From the NCBI GenBank assembly GCA_041397825.1, contig JAWKVX010000002.1, forward strand, positions 1,164,405 to 1,228,404: DNA of 64,000 nucleotides, given 5' to 3'. Positions within the stretch are counted from its first letter, which is position 1, and each line of letters starts with the position of its first letter. The translations under genes and the position numbers were made by a program. The notes beneath the pieces are model-generated. The model did not search any database, was not told the origin of the DNA, and saw only the letters and a program-made list of their open reading frames with translations. Source of the stretch: JANNSX01 sp041397825. GTDB taxonomy: Bacteria > Pseudomonadota > Alphaproteobacteria > Rhizobiales > Hyphomicrobiaceae. Positions 17,828 through 27,279 of the stretch are shown here, one piece after another.

Positions 17828-18413
17828 ACCCAAAGAACTCGAATTGGCAGCAGTCAATTCAACAATGCAGCGCGCCATCTCCCCCACTTATGCGAGGAGT
17901 GTTTGCGCGGCAAAGTGGGCGCGGATAAGGCGTAGAGCATTGAAATATTGAAATAATTGGCAACATTAATATGACTCTGACGATGATTTCAAAGATGCGT
18001 GGATATAATTGATCCGTTCACTTCAAATATCATGAGAAGATCAAATGCTGGAGATCGTTCGATATGAAATGTCATGGGCAGACATGTGCGTCCGGCAATA
18101 TCGGTGTTCACCACTTTCATTTCTGTCCATGTCTGGTTTGTGGTGTCTTTCCTTCTAGGCCATCAATCCGTCAATCTTTTTGGGGATACGAGACTGCTCG
18201 GGGGAAATCCTGATCAGTGCGACGACCTCTGTGAACGAGGTGTCCGGTCAGACCAACGATGGTGCATCCGAACGACCTCCAATCGGGCGATGACGGCAAG
18301 AATCAAAGACCAACGCGTTTGAAATACTGAGCGTCCCGGAATGCACGGCTGCAATGGGTCGCACACGACAGCCGACAGCATGCGACGAGTTGCGTACCTC
18401 CGGGAGGCGTGTG
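17828..18413. promoter_or_regulatory. Divergent, AT-rich regulatory region of the cytochrome cluster
   Basis: This gap of 586 bp separates the two outward-facing operons. The part at 17935-18060 is strikingly AT-rich against its surroundings and contains a tandem 8-bp repeat, TTGAAATA twice, at 17940-17955. No gene with a ribosome site is apparent. It must hold both promoters, but I cannot place them exactly. Confidence 0.5.
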
Positions 18414-19541
18414 ATGAAGCGACTTCATCAAGTCACTATCAATGATGCGAGCTTCTCGGCACAGCGTGGCGAACTCCTGTTGGACGCTGCGTTGCGCAAC
18501 GGCGTCAGCCTTCCCTACGACTGTCGGTCCGGTCATTGCGGCACATGTTGCGTGCGAGTGATCTCCGGAGAGGTGCTCGGCGGCACCGGGTCCGAGCCCG
18601 GAGTCGTGCATGCCTGTCAGTGCCGCATCGTGAGCGACATCGTCATCGCGAAGGGACAATCGACGGGCCTGCGCAGCGTGCAAGGTGTCGTGAGCCGATT
18701 GATTCCGCTTTCGCCCGACGTCGTCGAGGTCCGGATCAAGACAGAGCAGTCGCTCTACTATCATCCGGGACAGTACGCGCAGGTCGAGTTCTCCGGCTAT
18801 CCCAGTCGGCCGTTCAGCATCACGCATGCCCTGCGCGGGACCCTCGGCAGTCAGGTCATGACGTTTCATATCCGGCGAATGCAGGGCGGGCACGTCACGG
18901 CCGTCCTCGGCAAACGCATCAAGTCGGGTCATCGGATAAGACTGACGGGGCCATTCGGCACGGCGCATTTTCGTCCCAATCTGAGCGGTCGTCATATTCT
19001 GGTCGCGACCCATACGGGATTTGCACCGATCTGGTCCATCGCGATCGCTGCGCTGCGCGAGAACCCTGAGCGCAGCATGGTCGTCATCGTCGGCGGCCGC
19101 ACGTTGAATGCGCTCTACATGAGCCCGGCCCTGGGTCAACTGGGACGGTTCCCCAATGTCGATGTCGTACCCGTCTGCAGCACTCCTCAGCGGGTAAGCG
19201 GGTCGGTGAGGCTTGGCAGGGTCACCGATTTCCTCCCGCGACTGCATGCGAGTGATGTGATCTATGCCTGTGGTGCGGCACCCATGGTCGGATCGGTCCA
19301 GGCGATCGCAGAGCAAGCCGGCGCGGTGTGCTACGCCGATCCCTTCGTGCCGACCAAGGGCAACGCGACACGGTCAACTGGCCTCAGCCGGGCGATGGGT
19401 CGGCTCTCCGATGTCACTCTTTCGCGCTCTGGTGAAGGAGAGGTTCACCATGCCCAACGCCACCGATGCGATCGCCTCATGCCGTCATACGACATGCGTG
19501 AAGACGATATGAGAGGTCGCTTCCGGCTTCGTAGTGCATAG
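18414..19541 (+). CDS. 2Fe-2S ferredoxin/flavin reductase (ring-hydroxylating-type electron-transfer protein)
   Basis: The 375-residue protein fuses a plant-type ferredoxin domain to a FAD/NAD(P)H reductase. Iron-sulfur ligands are C37, C42, C45 (CRSGHCGTC) and C68 or C70. The flavin-binding RPFSITHA, then GPFGTAHF and the nucleotide-site block VATHTGFAPIWS follow, with YACGAAPM near the end. The last 50 residues extend beyond the usual reductase and are low in predicted structure. GGAGG lies before the ATG 18414. No oxygenase is nearby; instead it heads the operon of multiheme cytochromes, so it may pass NAD(P)H electrons into or out of that chain. The stop nearly touches the next gene. Confidence 0.82.
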   Translation: MKRLHQVTINDASFSAQRGELLLDAALRNGVSLPYDCRSGHCGTCCVRVISGEVLGGTGSEPGVVHACQCRIVSDIVIAKGQSTGLRSVQGVVSRLIPLSPDVVEVRIKTEQSLYYHPGQYAQVEFSGYPSRPFSITHALRGTLGSQVMTFHIRRMQGGHVTAVLGKRIKSGHRIRLTGPFGTAHFRPNLSGRHILVATHTGFAPIWSIAIAALRENPERSMVVIVGGRTLNALYMSPALGQLGRFPNVDVVPVCSTPQRVSGSVRLGRVTDFLPRLHASDVIYACGAAPMVGSVQAIAEQAGAVCYADPFVPTKGNATRSTGLSRAMGRLSDVTLSRSGEGEVHHAQRHRCDRLMPSYDMREDDMRGRFRLRSA

Positions 19542-19542
19542 C

Positions 19543-20583
19543 ATGTGGACGTTGGGTCTGGAGGTCCGAGTGCATCTCCTGGTGCTGTTACTGCTCTCCG
19601 GCCTGTCGGCGATGCTCGATCCGACGGCGGAGGCAATTGCGGCGTCTGATCCGTCTGCAATCGTGGGCCCCAATGCCTGTGCCGAATGCCACAAGCAGGA
19701 GGTCGAGGCCTGGAAGGGCTCGCACCACTTCAAGACGTTTCGCGAGATGCCTCGGGACAAGCTGGGCAAGAAGATCGCTGAACGGCTCGGCATCCGTCGG
19801 ATCAAGTCCGAAAGCCTGTGTCTGACCTGCCACTTCACGGTCCAGCAAAGGGCCGGAGGCGACGAGCCGATTGCCGGCATTTCCTGCGAATCTTGCCACA
19901 GCGGCGGCAAGGACTGGATCAAGGTTCACAGCGACTACAGTGGCAAAAAGGCGGACACGGAGACCAAGGCCGAGACGAGCGCACGCTGGAAGCGGGCCGA
20001 ATCCAAGGGGATGATCCGGCCGAGCTCGCTCTATCGGCTGGCGAAGAACTGTTTCGGTTGCCATCTCGTACCGCAGGAGAGGCTCGTCAACATCGGTGGG
20101 CACCGCTCCGGCAGCGCCTTCGATCTCGTCGCTTGGTCGCAGGGCGAGGTGCGGCACAACACCTGGCACTCGAAAGGCAAGGACAACGTGCCGGCCGACG
20201 CCAAGCGCAGGCGAATGCTCTATGTCGTGGGTCTCGGTGTCGAGCTGGAGACAGCGCTGCGGGCAGTCGGCAAGGCGAGTGTGAGGGATGTCTTTGCCTT
20301 CGACATGGCCTTTCGCGCCGACCGGATCCGGAAGAAGCTGTCGGCGGCAGCGAAAGCCGTGCCGGAGATCCCGGAAATCGCAGAGATCAGCAAACTCGGT
20401 CACTCGGCGGGATTGAAGCTGAAGAACGAAAGCGAGCTTTCGGCCGCAGCCGACAGCATCGCCGGTCTCGTTCAGAAAATCGCAGCGAACTATGACGGCA
20501 GCAGCATGGCGGGCCTCGATAGCCTCATTCCGGGGCCAGACAGTTTCAAAGGCAAAGCGAGAAAACCCAGCGGGACAGACTGA
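19543..20583 (+). CDS. Tetraheme cytochrome c554-like protein
   Basis: The 346-residue protein has a signal sequence (VHLLVLLLLSGLSAML) and four CXXCH sites: CAECH 46, CLTCH 93, CESCH 115 and CFGCH 170. The spacing and the flanking segment ACAECHKQEVEAWKGSHH match cytochrome c554 (PF13435), the periplasmic electron acceptor of hydroxylamine oxidoreductase in nitrifiers. Related proteins occur in many non-nitrifiers. Histidines such as those in GSHHFKTF may serve as distal ligands. An in-frame GTG at 19534 overlaps the reductase stop and is an alternative start. The C-terminal half is heme-free and helical. No hydroxylamine oxidoreductase gene is present. Confidence 0.87.
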   Translation: MWTLGLEVRVHLLVLLLLSGLSAMLDPTAEAIAASDPSAIVGPNACAECHKQEVEAWKGSHHFKTFREMPRDKLGKKIAERLGIRRIKSESLCLTCHFTVQQRAGGDEPIAGISCESCHSGGKDWIKVHSDYSGKKADTETKAETSARWKRAESKGMIRPSSLYRLAKNCFGCHLVPQERLVNIGGHRSGSAFDLVAWSQGEVRHNTWHSKGKDNVPADAKRRRMLYVVGLGVELETALRAVGKASVRDVFAFDMAFRADRIRKKLSAAAKAVPEIPEIAEISKLGHSAGLKLKNESELSAAADSIAGLVQKIAANYDGSSMAGLDSLIPGPDSFKGKARKPSGTD

Positions 20584-20647
20584 TCGAGGCGACGAGCCGT
20601 GCTCCTCGGTCTGGGAGCATATCTGGGCTCGCACCTTCGGGGAGACC

Positions 20648-21553
20648 ATGAGACTGGCGCCACGAACCGGGTTTGTCGGTGGAAGGGGCGTGCACGGCCC
20701 AGAGTCGCGCACGCGTTTGGTCGGTCGAGCTCTTGCGCTCGCGCTCACCGGAGCGACTTCCGGTGGGCTGGTTTGGTTCGTCTGGATTTGTGCCAGCGGT
20801 CTCCGTGATCCGCGCTATCTGGACGGTTGGGTGTTGGCCGCCGGCATGGCCCTGCAGCTCGGGTTCCACATCGGCTTGGCAACCGGCGTCTTGACGGCGA
20901 GATCCGCCAAGCACTGTCGACGGTTCCACATCTGCGCCGGATATGTGTTGATCGCGGCTTTCATCTCACATTCCGATCTGGCACTGCCTGATACTGGCTT
21001 CGAATGGGCGCTTTGGCTGGGTTTCGTCCTGGTGACGATGAGCGGAATCTGGGGGACCTATCTGGCTTGGTTCGTCAAAGCCAGACGGCCGGCCGGTGAG
21101 GATATCTCCTATGATCGAATTCCCGGCCTCCGTGCCAAGATTGCTCACGATGTCCGCGCGATTGTCGCAAGAAACGATCCGTCGATGTTTCGGATCGCGC
21201 TGCCGGGTCTGCCACACGACGCGTGGGTTGCCGAGCTCTATGCCACCCGCGTCAGAGCCTTCCTCGAGAAGCCGGCGCATTTCTCGGCGCATCTCGTCGG
21301 CTCAAAGCGCCCCCTCAAGAAGCTGACGGATGAGATTGATAGGCTGGCAGCCTTTGTCCACCCGGACGATCGCCAGAAGCTCGCCTCGATCAAGAGTCTG
21401 GTCGTTGAGAAGGACCAGCTCGATAGCCTGCAGCTCTATCTGGGTCTCAATAGGGTCTGGCAGCTCGTTCACGTGCCCGTCACTTATGCGCTGATCGTCC
21501 TCTCGATCGTCCATGTCCTGGTCGTCTATGCCTTCTCGTCGGGAGCCTGGTGA
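20648..21553 (+). CDS. Putative b-type membrane cytochrome/quinol-interacting subunit
   Basis: The 301-residue protein has about five transmembrane helices (residues 28-49, 60-82, 93-107, 119-143 and 275-297), with a soluble domain of 130 residues between the fourth and fifth. Histidines sit in or beside helices: H74, H94, H108, and H275 with H289 in the last one. That pattern suits bis-histidine b hemes. GGGGAG precedes the ATG 20648; the frame is open further upstream, but inside the cytochrome gene. Its stop overlaps the start of the decaheme gene, so the products are made together. I cannot assign a family; a quinone-facing membrane partner of the cytochromes is the simplest reading. Confidence 0.65.
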   Translation: MRLAPRTGFVGGRGVHGPESRTRLVGRALALALTGATSGGLVWFVWICASGLRDPRYLDGWVLAAGMALQLGFHIGLATGVLTARSAKHCRRFHICAGYVLIAAFISHSDLALPDTGFEWALWLGFVLVTMSGIWGTYLAWFVKARRPAGEDISYDRIPGLRAKIAHDVRAIVARNDPSMFRIALPGLPHDAWVAELYATRVRAFLEKPAHFSAHLVGSKRPLKKLTDEIDRLAAFVHPDDRQKLASIKSLVVEKDQLDSLQLYLGLNRVWQLVHVPVTYALIVLSIVHVLVVYAFSSGAW

Positions 21554-24096
21554 TGCAGGACCCCGTGGCGTTTCAGGAGGAGGCGACGCCCCCCAGCCGC
21601 CGGATCTCGCTGCGCTCATGGCGCCGCGGCATAGCGGCAAGCCTTGTGGTGATTGCCGTGGCGTGCCTAGGCTCGGCCTTCCTTCTGCTCCCCGGCAGCC
21701 AGTTCTTGATGCCAGGCCCGCTGGCCAGCGCTCATGGAGCCATCGAGAAATGCAGCGTTTGCCATACCAAGAGCGGCAGCGGCCCTCTGGGCTGGGTGCA
21801 CGGCCTGATCGCCGGCGATCCGCTGTCTGACAGCCAGGCCTGTCTCACCTGTCATAGGATGCCGTCGACAGCGTTCAACGCGCACAGTGCCTCGAAGGAG
21901 GCTTTGAAGCGAAGCACGGAGCGGCTCGGGAAGATGGCTCGGAAAGGTCCTGCCTCGCCGTCGGCGCTGGTGCAGAGCATCGTCTATCCAATGGCCCGGG
22001 TTCTTGAGCGTGAGCTCTATTGTGCGACTTGTCACCAGGAGCACCAGGGTGCGGGCTTCGACCTCACCAAGACTTCAGACGAGCAGTGCCGCTCCTGCCA
22101 TGCCGTTCGGTTCGACAGATTCGACACAGGTCACCCGAATTTTGAGGACTATCCCTCCAAGAGACGATCTCGGATCATTTTTGACCACGTCGGTCACATC
22201 GACAAGCACTTCCCCGAGGTGGCGAGGAAAGACGCAAAGAGACGAATCCCTGACGCATGCTCGAGCTGTCATGCCGGCAGCAGGGATCGGCGATTCATGG
22301 CCATTCTGCCGTTCGAACAGGCATGCTCGTCGTGCCATCTCGACCAGATCCTCGGCAAGGAACGGGCCAGTGGGCCGAAAGGTATTGCCTTCCTCTCGAT
22401 GCCGGGCCTCGATCTCGAAACGCTACGGGCGAAAAAGGCTCCGATCGGGGAATGGCCCGAGACCTCCGAGGCCCCGCTCACACCATTTATGATGGTGATG
22501 CTCGGTCGTACCGAACGCGGTCGGGTCGCGCTGGAGATCGCATCCGGGCTCAATCTCATGGATTTGTCCGGAGCGAGCGAGAGCGAGATCAAGGCGGTGA
22601 CCGACCTGGTCTGGGAAATCAAGCTCCTTTACCACACATTGATCACGGCCGGCGCATCCGCGGTGGTTGGCAAGCTCGACATAGGCGGTGGATCGACTCT
22701 TCCCGCGACGAGCGTTGCCGACCTGACTGCCAGCATTCCGCGCGATGTGCTTCTCAATGCACAGCAGCGCTGGCTCCCGAACCTTTCGGCGGAGATCGAG
22801 TCTCCGGAGAAGGCTGGTGCGATCGGGGGGGTGGACGTAAGCGACGCGACCGCGGAGGCGCCATCGGTCAGCACAGTGCCAACCGGAGAGCCGGTCGGAT
22901 CCGGTGACACAGAGGAGACGATCTCGACCGCCGGGGAGGATGCCGGCGATGCCACGACCTCGGGCGAAGTGTCCGAATCGAGTGACCAGCAGACAGCATT
23001 GGGGCCCGACAGCGAGACCACGGACGGCGAGCTCAAGGGCCTGCTCGATCCGCCCCCCTGCTCGTTGAGCGTTCTCGGGCAGTGCCTGGTATTCGAGGAA
23101 CAGAAGAACAGTGCCGAAGCGACCGTCGCCGATGGACCGGTCGAGACATCGGACGTTGCTGGGAACGAGGCGGAGAGTCGGCCCATCGTGATCGCGGCCG
23201 ACAGCGATGCTCAGCCGTCCGGAGGCGCATCCAAGCAAAGAGATGAGTTGCTCTTTCCGACCGAGGAGGAGCTTCGGCAGATCAATGAGCACCATAAGAA
23301 TGCTGGCCAGGCCGTCAGGTCCGAAAGCGCCTCTGGAGCAGGCGCGGCCCCCAATTCAGAAGCGCCGTTGGACGTCGAGGCTGTGTCCGTCTCGGGCGAA
23401 GCAAGCAATGTGGATCCGGAGAGCTGGGCCGACTACGGCGGCTGGTATCGTCAAGACTACACGATCTACTATGGCCCCGCTGGTCATAAGGACCGATTTA
23501 TCACCGCTTGGCTCACATTGACCGGCACCCAGGCTCCGGAGGGAAGCGCGAGCCCGGCAGCCGGGGTCTTCGACGCACTCACGCTCAAGGATGCCCCGGG
23601 CGCCTGCACGAAGTGCCATAGTGTCGACGAGATCGAGGGCAAGAGCCGGCTCGTCAACTTTGCACCGCTCAAGGCCACAGCAAAATACGCACGGCTTACA
23701 AATTTCGTCCATGAACCGCATCTGAGCACCCAGACCTGTGTGACCTGCCACGTCCTTGCGCGGCGGCTCTCCACCACGTCCGCCCGCGTGAAGGCACCAG
23801 ACGAGGGCCTCGATCCAGCGGAAGGCTTGCGCTCTCCAACAGCAACGGCAAACACCCTCGACGCGGACTTCGCCGCCCCCACGATTGGTGTCGATACGGG
23901 GGCGGCCTATCTTCGGAGCTACGACCAAAACAACCCGCGGATATTTGTGTCCGAGTTCGCCAACGTGAAAAAGGAGATTTGTCAGTCCTGTCATGCCGCC
24001 GGCAAGGCGCGACAGGATTGCTTGCTCTGTCACGACTACCACCTCGGCGAGGTGCTCACGCCACTCGTGGACACGACACTTTCAGATCAACGGTGA
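21553..24096 (+). CDS. Membrane-anchored decaheme c-type cytochrome
   Basis: The 847-residue protein has an N-terminal transmembrane anchor (ASLVVIAVACLGSAFLLLPG) and ten CXXCH sites in two groups. Six lie near residues 67, 97, 157, 179, 236 and 258; four lie near 685, 729, 810 and 823. The 430 residues between them hold a helical part and a long acidic, Ser/Thr/Glu-rich linker (about 420-600), suggesting two heme modules joined by a flexible tether. Such a protein could span the periplasm. The ATG overlaps the stop of the membrane-subunit gene (TGATG). It is the last gene of the plus-strand operon. It is not a close match in layout to MtrA, CymA or NapC/NirT proteins. Confidence 0.85.
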   Translation: MQDPVAFQEEATPPSRRISLRSWRRGIAASLVVIAVACLGSAFLLLPGSQFLMPGPLASAHGAIEKCSVCHTKSGSGPLGWVHGLIAGDPLSDSQACLTCHRMPSTAFNAHSASKEALKRSTERLGKMARKGPASPSALVQSIVYPMARVLERELYCATCHQEHQGAGFDLTKTSDEQCRSCHAVRFDRFDTGHPNFEDYPSKRRSRIIFDHVGHIDKHFPEVARKDAKRRIPDACSSCHAGSRDRRFMAILPFEQACSSCHLDQILGKERASGPKGIAFLSMPGLDLETLRAKKAPIGEWPETSEAPLTPFMMVMLGRTERGRVALEIASGLNLMDLSGASESEIKAVTDLVWEIKLLYHTLITAGASAVVGKLDIGGGSTLPATSVADLTASIPRDVLLNAQQRWLPNLSAEIESPEKAGAIGGVDVSDATAEAPSVSTVPTGEPVGSGDTEETISTAGEDAGDATTSGEVSESSDQQTALGPDSETTDGELKGLLDPPPCSLSVLGQCLVFEEQKNSAEATVADGPVETSDVAGNEAESRPIVIAADSDAQPSGGASKQRDELLFPTEEELRQINEHHKNAGQAVRSESASGAGAAPNSEAPLDVEAVSVSGEASNVDPESWADYGGWYRQDYTIYYGPAGHKDRFITAWLTLTGTQAPEGSASPAAGVFDALTLKDAPGACTKCHSVDEIEGKSRLVNFAPLKATAKYARLTNFVHEPHLSTQTCVTCHVLARRLSTTSARVKAPDEGLDPAEGLRSPTATANTLDADFAAPTIGVDTGAAYLRSYDQNNPRIFVSEFANVKKEICQSCHAAGKARQDCLLCHDYHLGEVLTPLVDTTLSDQR

Positions 24097-24503
24097 CAGT
24101 CCATCATTTCATGCCGTCCGTTCGGCTCTCGGTGGCCTACGTCTTGCCCGCGCTCTGATGGACATTGTCTGCCGAACCATCACGCGATCGCGGACCGAGA
24201 CTGCCCCCCGGCTCATTCACGGCCAGATCTCACCCCTTATCCCTGCATTCTGGAGAAACGGGCGGCGGCGTCGGACCTGAGCTCCGTCATTCCGCCAGTC
24301 AGGGGGAGAGTCCTGGGTTCGAGCTATTTCCGTAGCTGAACTCGACGCCATGGCAGTTGGCTCGGATTCGCCGAGCATAGAACAGTGCACGGCGGGCATC
24401 CCCAATCTCCTCGGCCCTGGTGCCGGCACATCTGTCTGATTGACGAGTCGGTCAAGTCCGCCAAATCCGGTGAGCGCAACGGACCGCATGATCCGTGGCA
24501 TGC
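24097..24503. other. Convergent intergenic region without a visible gene
   Basis: About 400 bp lies between the decaheme gene and the convergent GMC oxidoreductase. I see no conserved open frame, RNA gene or clear terminator hairpin with a T-run. Confidence 0.4.
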
Positions 24504-26168
24504 TCAACGCTGGCTGGTTTCCCAAGCAGGATGCACCCAATAGGGCGCGTTGTCGGGGGCGAGAGCGGGCTTCCCAAGCATGAAATCGGCCGCGCGCTCG
24601 CCGATCATGATGCAGGTTGCATTCGTGTTCGCTGTCACCACGTGTGGCATGATCGAGGCGTCGGCCACGCGCAGGCCTGCGATTCCGTGTACCTTGAGGT
24701 CCGGGCCGACGACCGAGGCCGACGGGTCGCGGCCCATCCGGCAGCTACAGGTCAGGTGATAGGCCGTGTAGACGCGGTTGCGAATCCAGTCGTTGAGCGC
24801 GGCCTCGCTTTGCACGTGCTCTCCAGGCTCGATCTCGTGCCCACGATAGCGATCGAAGGCTTGCGACGCGACAATCTCGCGTGTCAGCGCGATGGCCTCG
24901 CGGAATGTGGCGAGGTCGGCTTCATCGGTCAGGTAGTTGACCTTGATGATGGGCGCGGACGCCGGGTCCGCCGAGCGCAGCAGGATCTCGCCGCGCGAAC
25001 ATGCGTTCTGTACCGTCATGTGGATTTGGAAAGCATCCATCGGGTACGGCTTGTAGGTGTCGGGCGAGATCGCCAATGGAAAAAATTCGAGCTTGAGATT
25101 CGGCTTCTTGAGGCCCGCCCGCGTACGGATATAGGCGGCGGTCTCGAACTGGTTGCTCGCCGCTACGCCCGACTTGAGCAGGAACCAGCTCAAGCCCGTC
25201 AGGGCACGCCCGGGCCATTTTGCATGCCGCCGTAGAGACACTGGCTCGCGGCACGCATACTGGATCGCAAGATCAGGATGGTCTTGCAAATGGGAGCCGA
25301 CGTTGGGTTGATCGAGGACGAGGTCGATGCCGTGGTGCCGGAGCTCGTCGGCAGGGCCGATACCCGAAAGCTTCAGGATGTGTGGTGAGCCGACTGCGCC
25401 GGCTGCGAGCACCACCTCCCGGCTGGCGGTGAACGTCTCCCTCTGGCCGTTGTGACGGACGACGACACCCTCTGCCCTCTTGTCCTCGAGTAGGAGCCGC
25501 TCGACGAGCGCGCCCGTGAGGAGGGTCAGATTCTCTCGCGCCCGCACCGCTGGCGTGAGATAAGCCTTGCCTGTGCTTTGGCGTCGGCCCTGCCAGATTG
25601 TCTGCTCGCCCGCCGAGAAGCCTTCATGCTGGGCGCCATTGTAGTCGTCGGAGAGCGGGTAGCCGCGGGCACGCCCGGCATCGATGAAGGCGGCGTTGAG
25701 CGGATGTGTCGAGGTGTTCGGCTTCGTCACCCGCAAAGGGCCAGTGGCGCCGCGATATCGGCGATCGCCTGTGATCGACGTCTCCATACGCCGGAAGTAG
25801 GGGAGCACGTCAGAAAAGCCCCAGCCTGCGCAACCGTGCATGTCGCGCCATTCGTCATAGTCCTGCGGATTGCCACGGGTGTAGACCATGCCATTGATGG
25901 AGGAGGACCCGCCGACGACGCGGCCACGTGGCTGGCCGACGACGCGTCCGTTGAGGCCAGGCTCCGGCTCAGTGGCAAAATCCCAGTTGAAGGTCTTTGA
26001 GGTCAGAAGTTGATCGACCGCGAGCGGCATGTCGATGCGCCAATCGCGATTGTCGGGGCCGGCCTCGAGGAGGAGAACGCGCGCACCGGCCTCCTCGCTC
26101 AAGCGTGCAGCAATGGCGCATCCTGCAGAGCCGGCGCCAACAACGATGTAGTCGAAGTCACGTGCCAT
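24504..26168 (-). CDS. GMC-family FAD-dependent oxidoreductase (choline/alcohol dehydrogenase-like)
   Basis: The 554-residue protein has the FAD-binding VVGAGSAGC (residues 9-17), the GMC signature GGSSSINGMVYTRGN near 83-97, the second signature GAVGSPHILKLSGIGP, and the active-site pair in YHLTCSCRMG and NTNATC. AAGGAGA sits nine bases before the ATG 26168. Members oxidise alcohols such as choline, or longer primary alcohols, and pass electrons to the respiratory chain. It is divergent from a Pot-type ABC importer, which may bring in its substrate. A second, related GMC enzyme lies inside that operon. Confidence 0.9.
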   Translation of the reverse strand: MARDFDYIVVGAGSAGCAIAARLSEEAGARVLLLEAGPDNRDWRIDMPLAVDQLLTSKTFNWDFATEPEPGLNGRVVGQPRGRVVGGSSSINGMVYTRGNPQDYDEWRDMHGCAGWGFSDVLPYFRRMETSITGDRRYRGATGPLRVTKPNTSTHPLNAAFIDAGRARGYPLSDDYNGAQHEGFSAGEQTIWQGRRQSTGKAYLTPAVRARENLTLLTGALVERLLLEDKRAEGVVVRHNGQRETFTASREVVLAAGAVGSPHILKLSGIGPADELRHHGIDLVLDQPNVGSHLQDHPDLAIQYACREPVSLRRHAKWPGRALTGLSWFLLKSGVAASNQFETAAYIRTRAGLKKPNLKLEFFPLAISPDTYKPYPMDAFQIHMTVQNACSRGEILLRSADPASAPIIKVNYLTDEADLATFREAIALTREIVASQAFDRYRGHEIEPGEHVQSEAALNDWIRNRVYTAYHLTCSCRMGRDPSASVVGPDLKVHGIAGLRVADASIMPHVVTANTNATCIMIGERAADFMLGKPALAPDNAPYWVHPAWETSQR

Positions 26169-26415
26169 GGGCCTCGTCTCCTTGGCGAGGGGCATTCAGG
26201 ATCAAACATACTGATACGAACAAAAATTTGTATGGCAAGTCCGCAATCCGACATCTTCGGTCTTTTCAAGCCTGTCCCGCCTGTGCCATTCTTGGATGAT
26301 GAGGGTTGACCACAGCCCATCAGCAAAGCCCGGAATCTCTCCCTCGGAGGCATGAAAAGCAGCGGGGACCGGATTTGGAGCTACGGAGTGCGACCAACGG
26401 GAGGCTTCCGCTGAC

Positions 26416-27279
26416 ATGAGATCGCGCTCGATCACGTTCCTGCTGGCATTGCCCGGAATCGCCTGGCTCGTCGCGTTTCTCGTCGTTCCCTGCGGGATCA
26501 TCCTCGCCTACGCTTTCATGACCCGAGGCGTCTATGGCGGCGTCGTTTCCGATTTCACGCTCGAGAATGTGCAGCGGATCGCCGATGGCCTATACCTTGG
26601 CATCTTCCTGACCTCAGCGCGCGTCGCCGCCGTTGCGGCCATCGTCTCCCTCATCATCGGCTATCCTGCGGCTTACGCGATCTCACGCGCGCCGCAAGCC
26701 TGGCAGCTGCCGCTGCTCTTCCTCATCATCCTGCCGTTCTGGAGCAACTACCTGATACGCACATACGCTTGGATCGTTCTGCTCAACCGATCCGGCCTCG
26801 TCAACGCGCTGATCTCGGCCGTGACGGGAAACCTGTCCGAGATCAATTTCCTCTACAACGAGGGCGCTATCGTCATCGGTCTCGTCTACAACTATCTGCC
26901 ATTCGTCATCCTTTCGGTGTTCGCATCAATCCAGCGCCTCAACCCCGAGGTGCTCGAGGCGAGCGAGGACCTGGGCGCATCGCCTTGGCGGACCTTCTTC
27001 AAGGTGATGCTGCCCTTGACGATGCCGGGCATCGTTGCCGGCGGCGTGTTCGTCTTCGTGCTCTCGATCGGCAACTTCGTGACGCCGGTGCTCTTGGGCG
27101 GCGGGCAGGTCACGATGGTCGGGAACATCATCTACGAGCAGTATATGGCGGCGCGCGACTGGCCATTCGGGTCGGCACTCGCGCTTGGTCTCATTACCAT
27201 CATGCTCGGCCTTCTGTTGTTGCAAGGCATGCTCGCCAATCGCCTGCGGCGTATCGAGACGGAGGCGCAGGATGGCTAG
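26416..27279 (+). CDS. ABC transporter permease, PotB-like
   Basis: The 287-residue protein is a six-helix inner-membrane permease of the spermidine/putrescine type. The cytoplasmic EAA loop is clear: EASEDLGASPWRTFFKVMLPLTMPG lies near residues 179-203. It forms a heterodimer with the next gene and overlaps it by 8 bp. The GGGAGG upstream of the ATG is 11 bases away. It is the first gene of a five-gene operon that includes a GMC dehydrogenase. The substrate cannot be told from the permease. Confidence 0.92.
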   Translation: MRSRSITFLLALPGIAWLVAFLVVPCGIILAYAFMTRGVYGGVVSDFTLENVQRIADGLYLGIFLTSARVAAVAAIVSLIIGYPAAYAISRAPQAWQLPLLFLIILPFWSNYLIRTYAWIVLLNRSGLVNALISAVTGNLSEINFLYNEGAIVIGLVYNYLPFVILSVFASIQRLNPEVLEASEDLGASPWRTFFKVMLPLTMPGIVAGGVFVFVLSIGNFVTPVLLGGGQVTMVGNIIYEQYMAARDWPFGSALALGLITIMLGLLLLQGMLANRLRRIETEAQDG

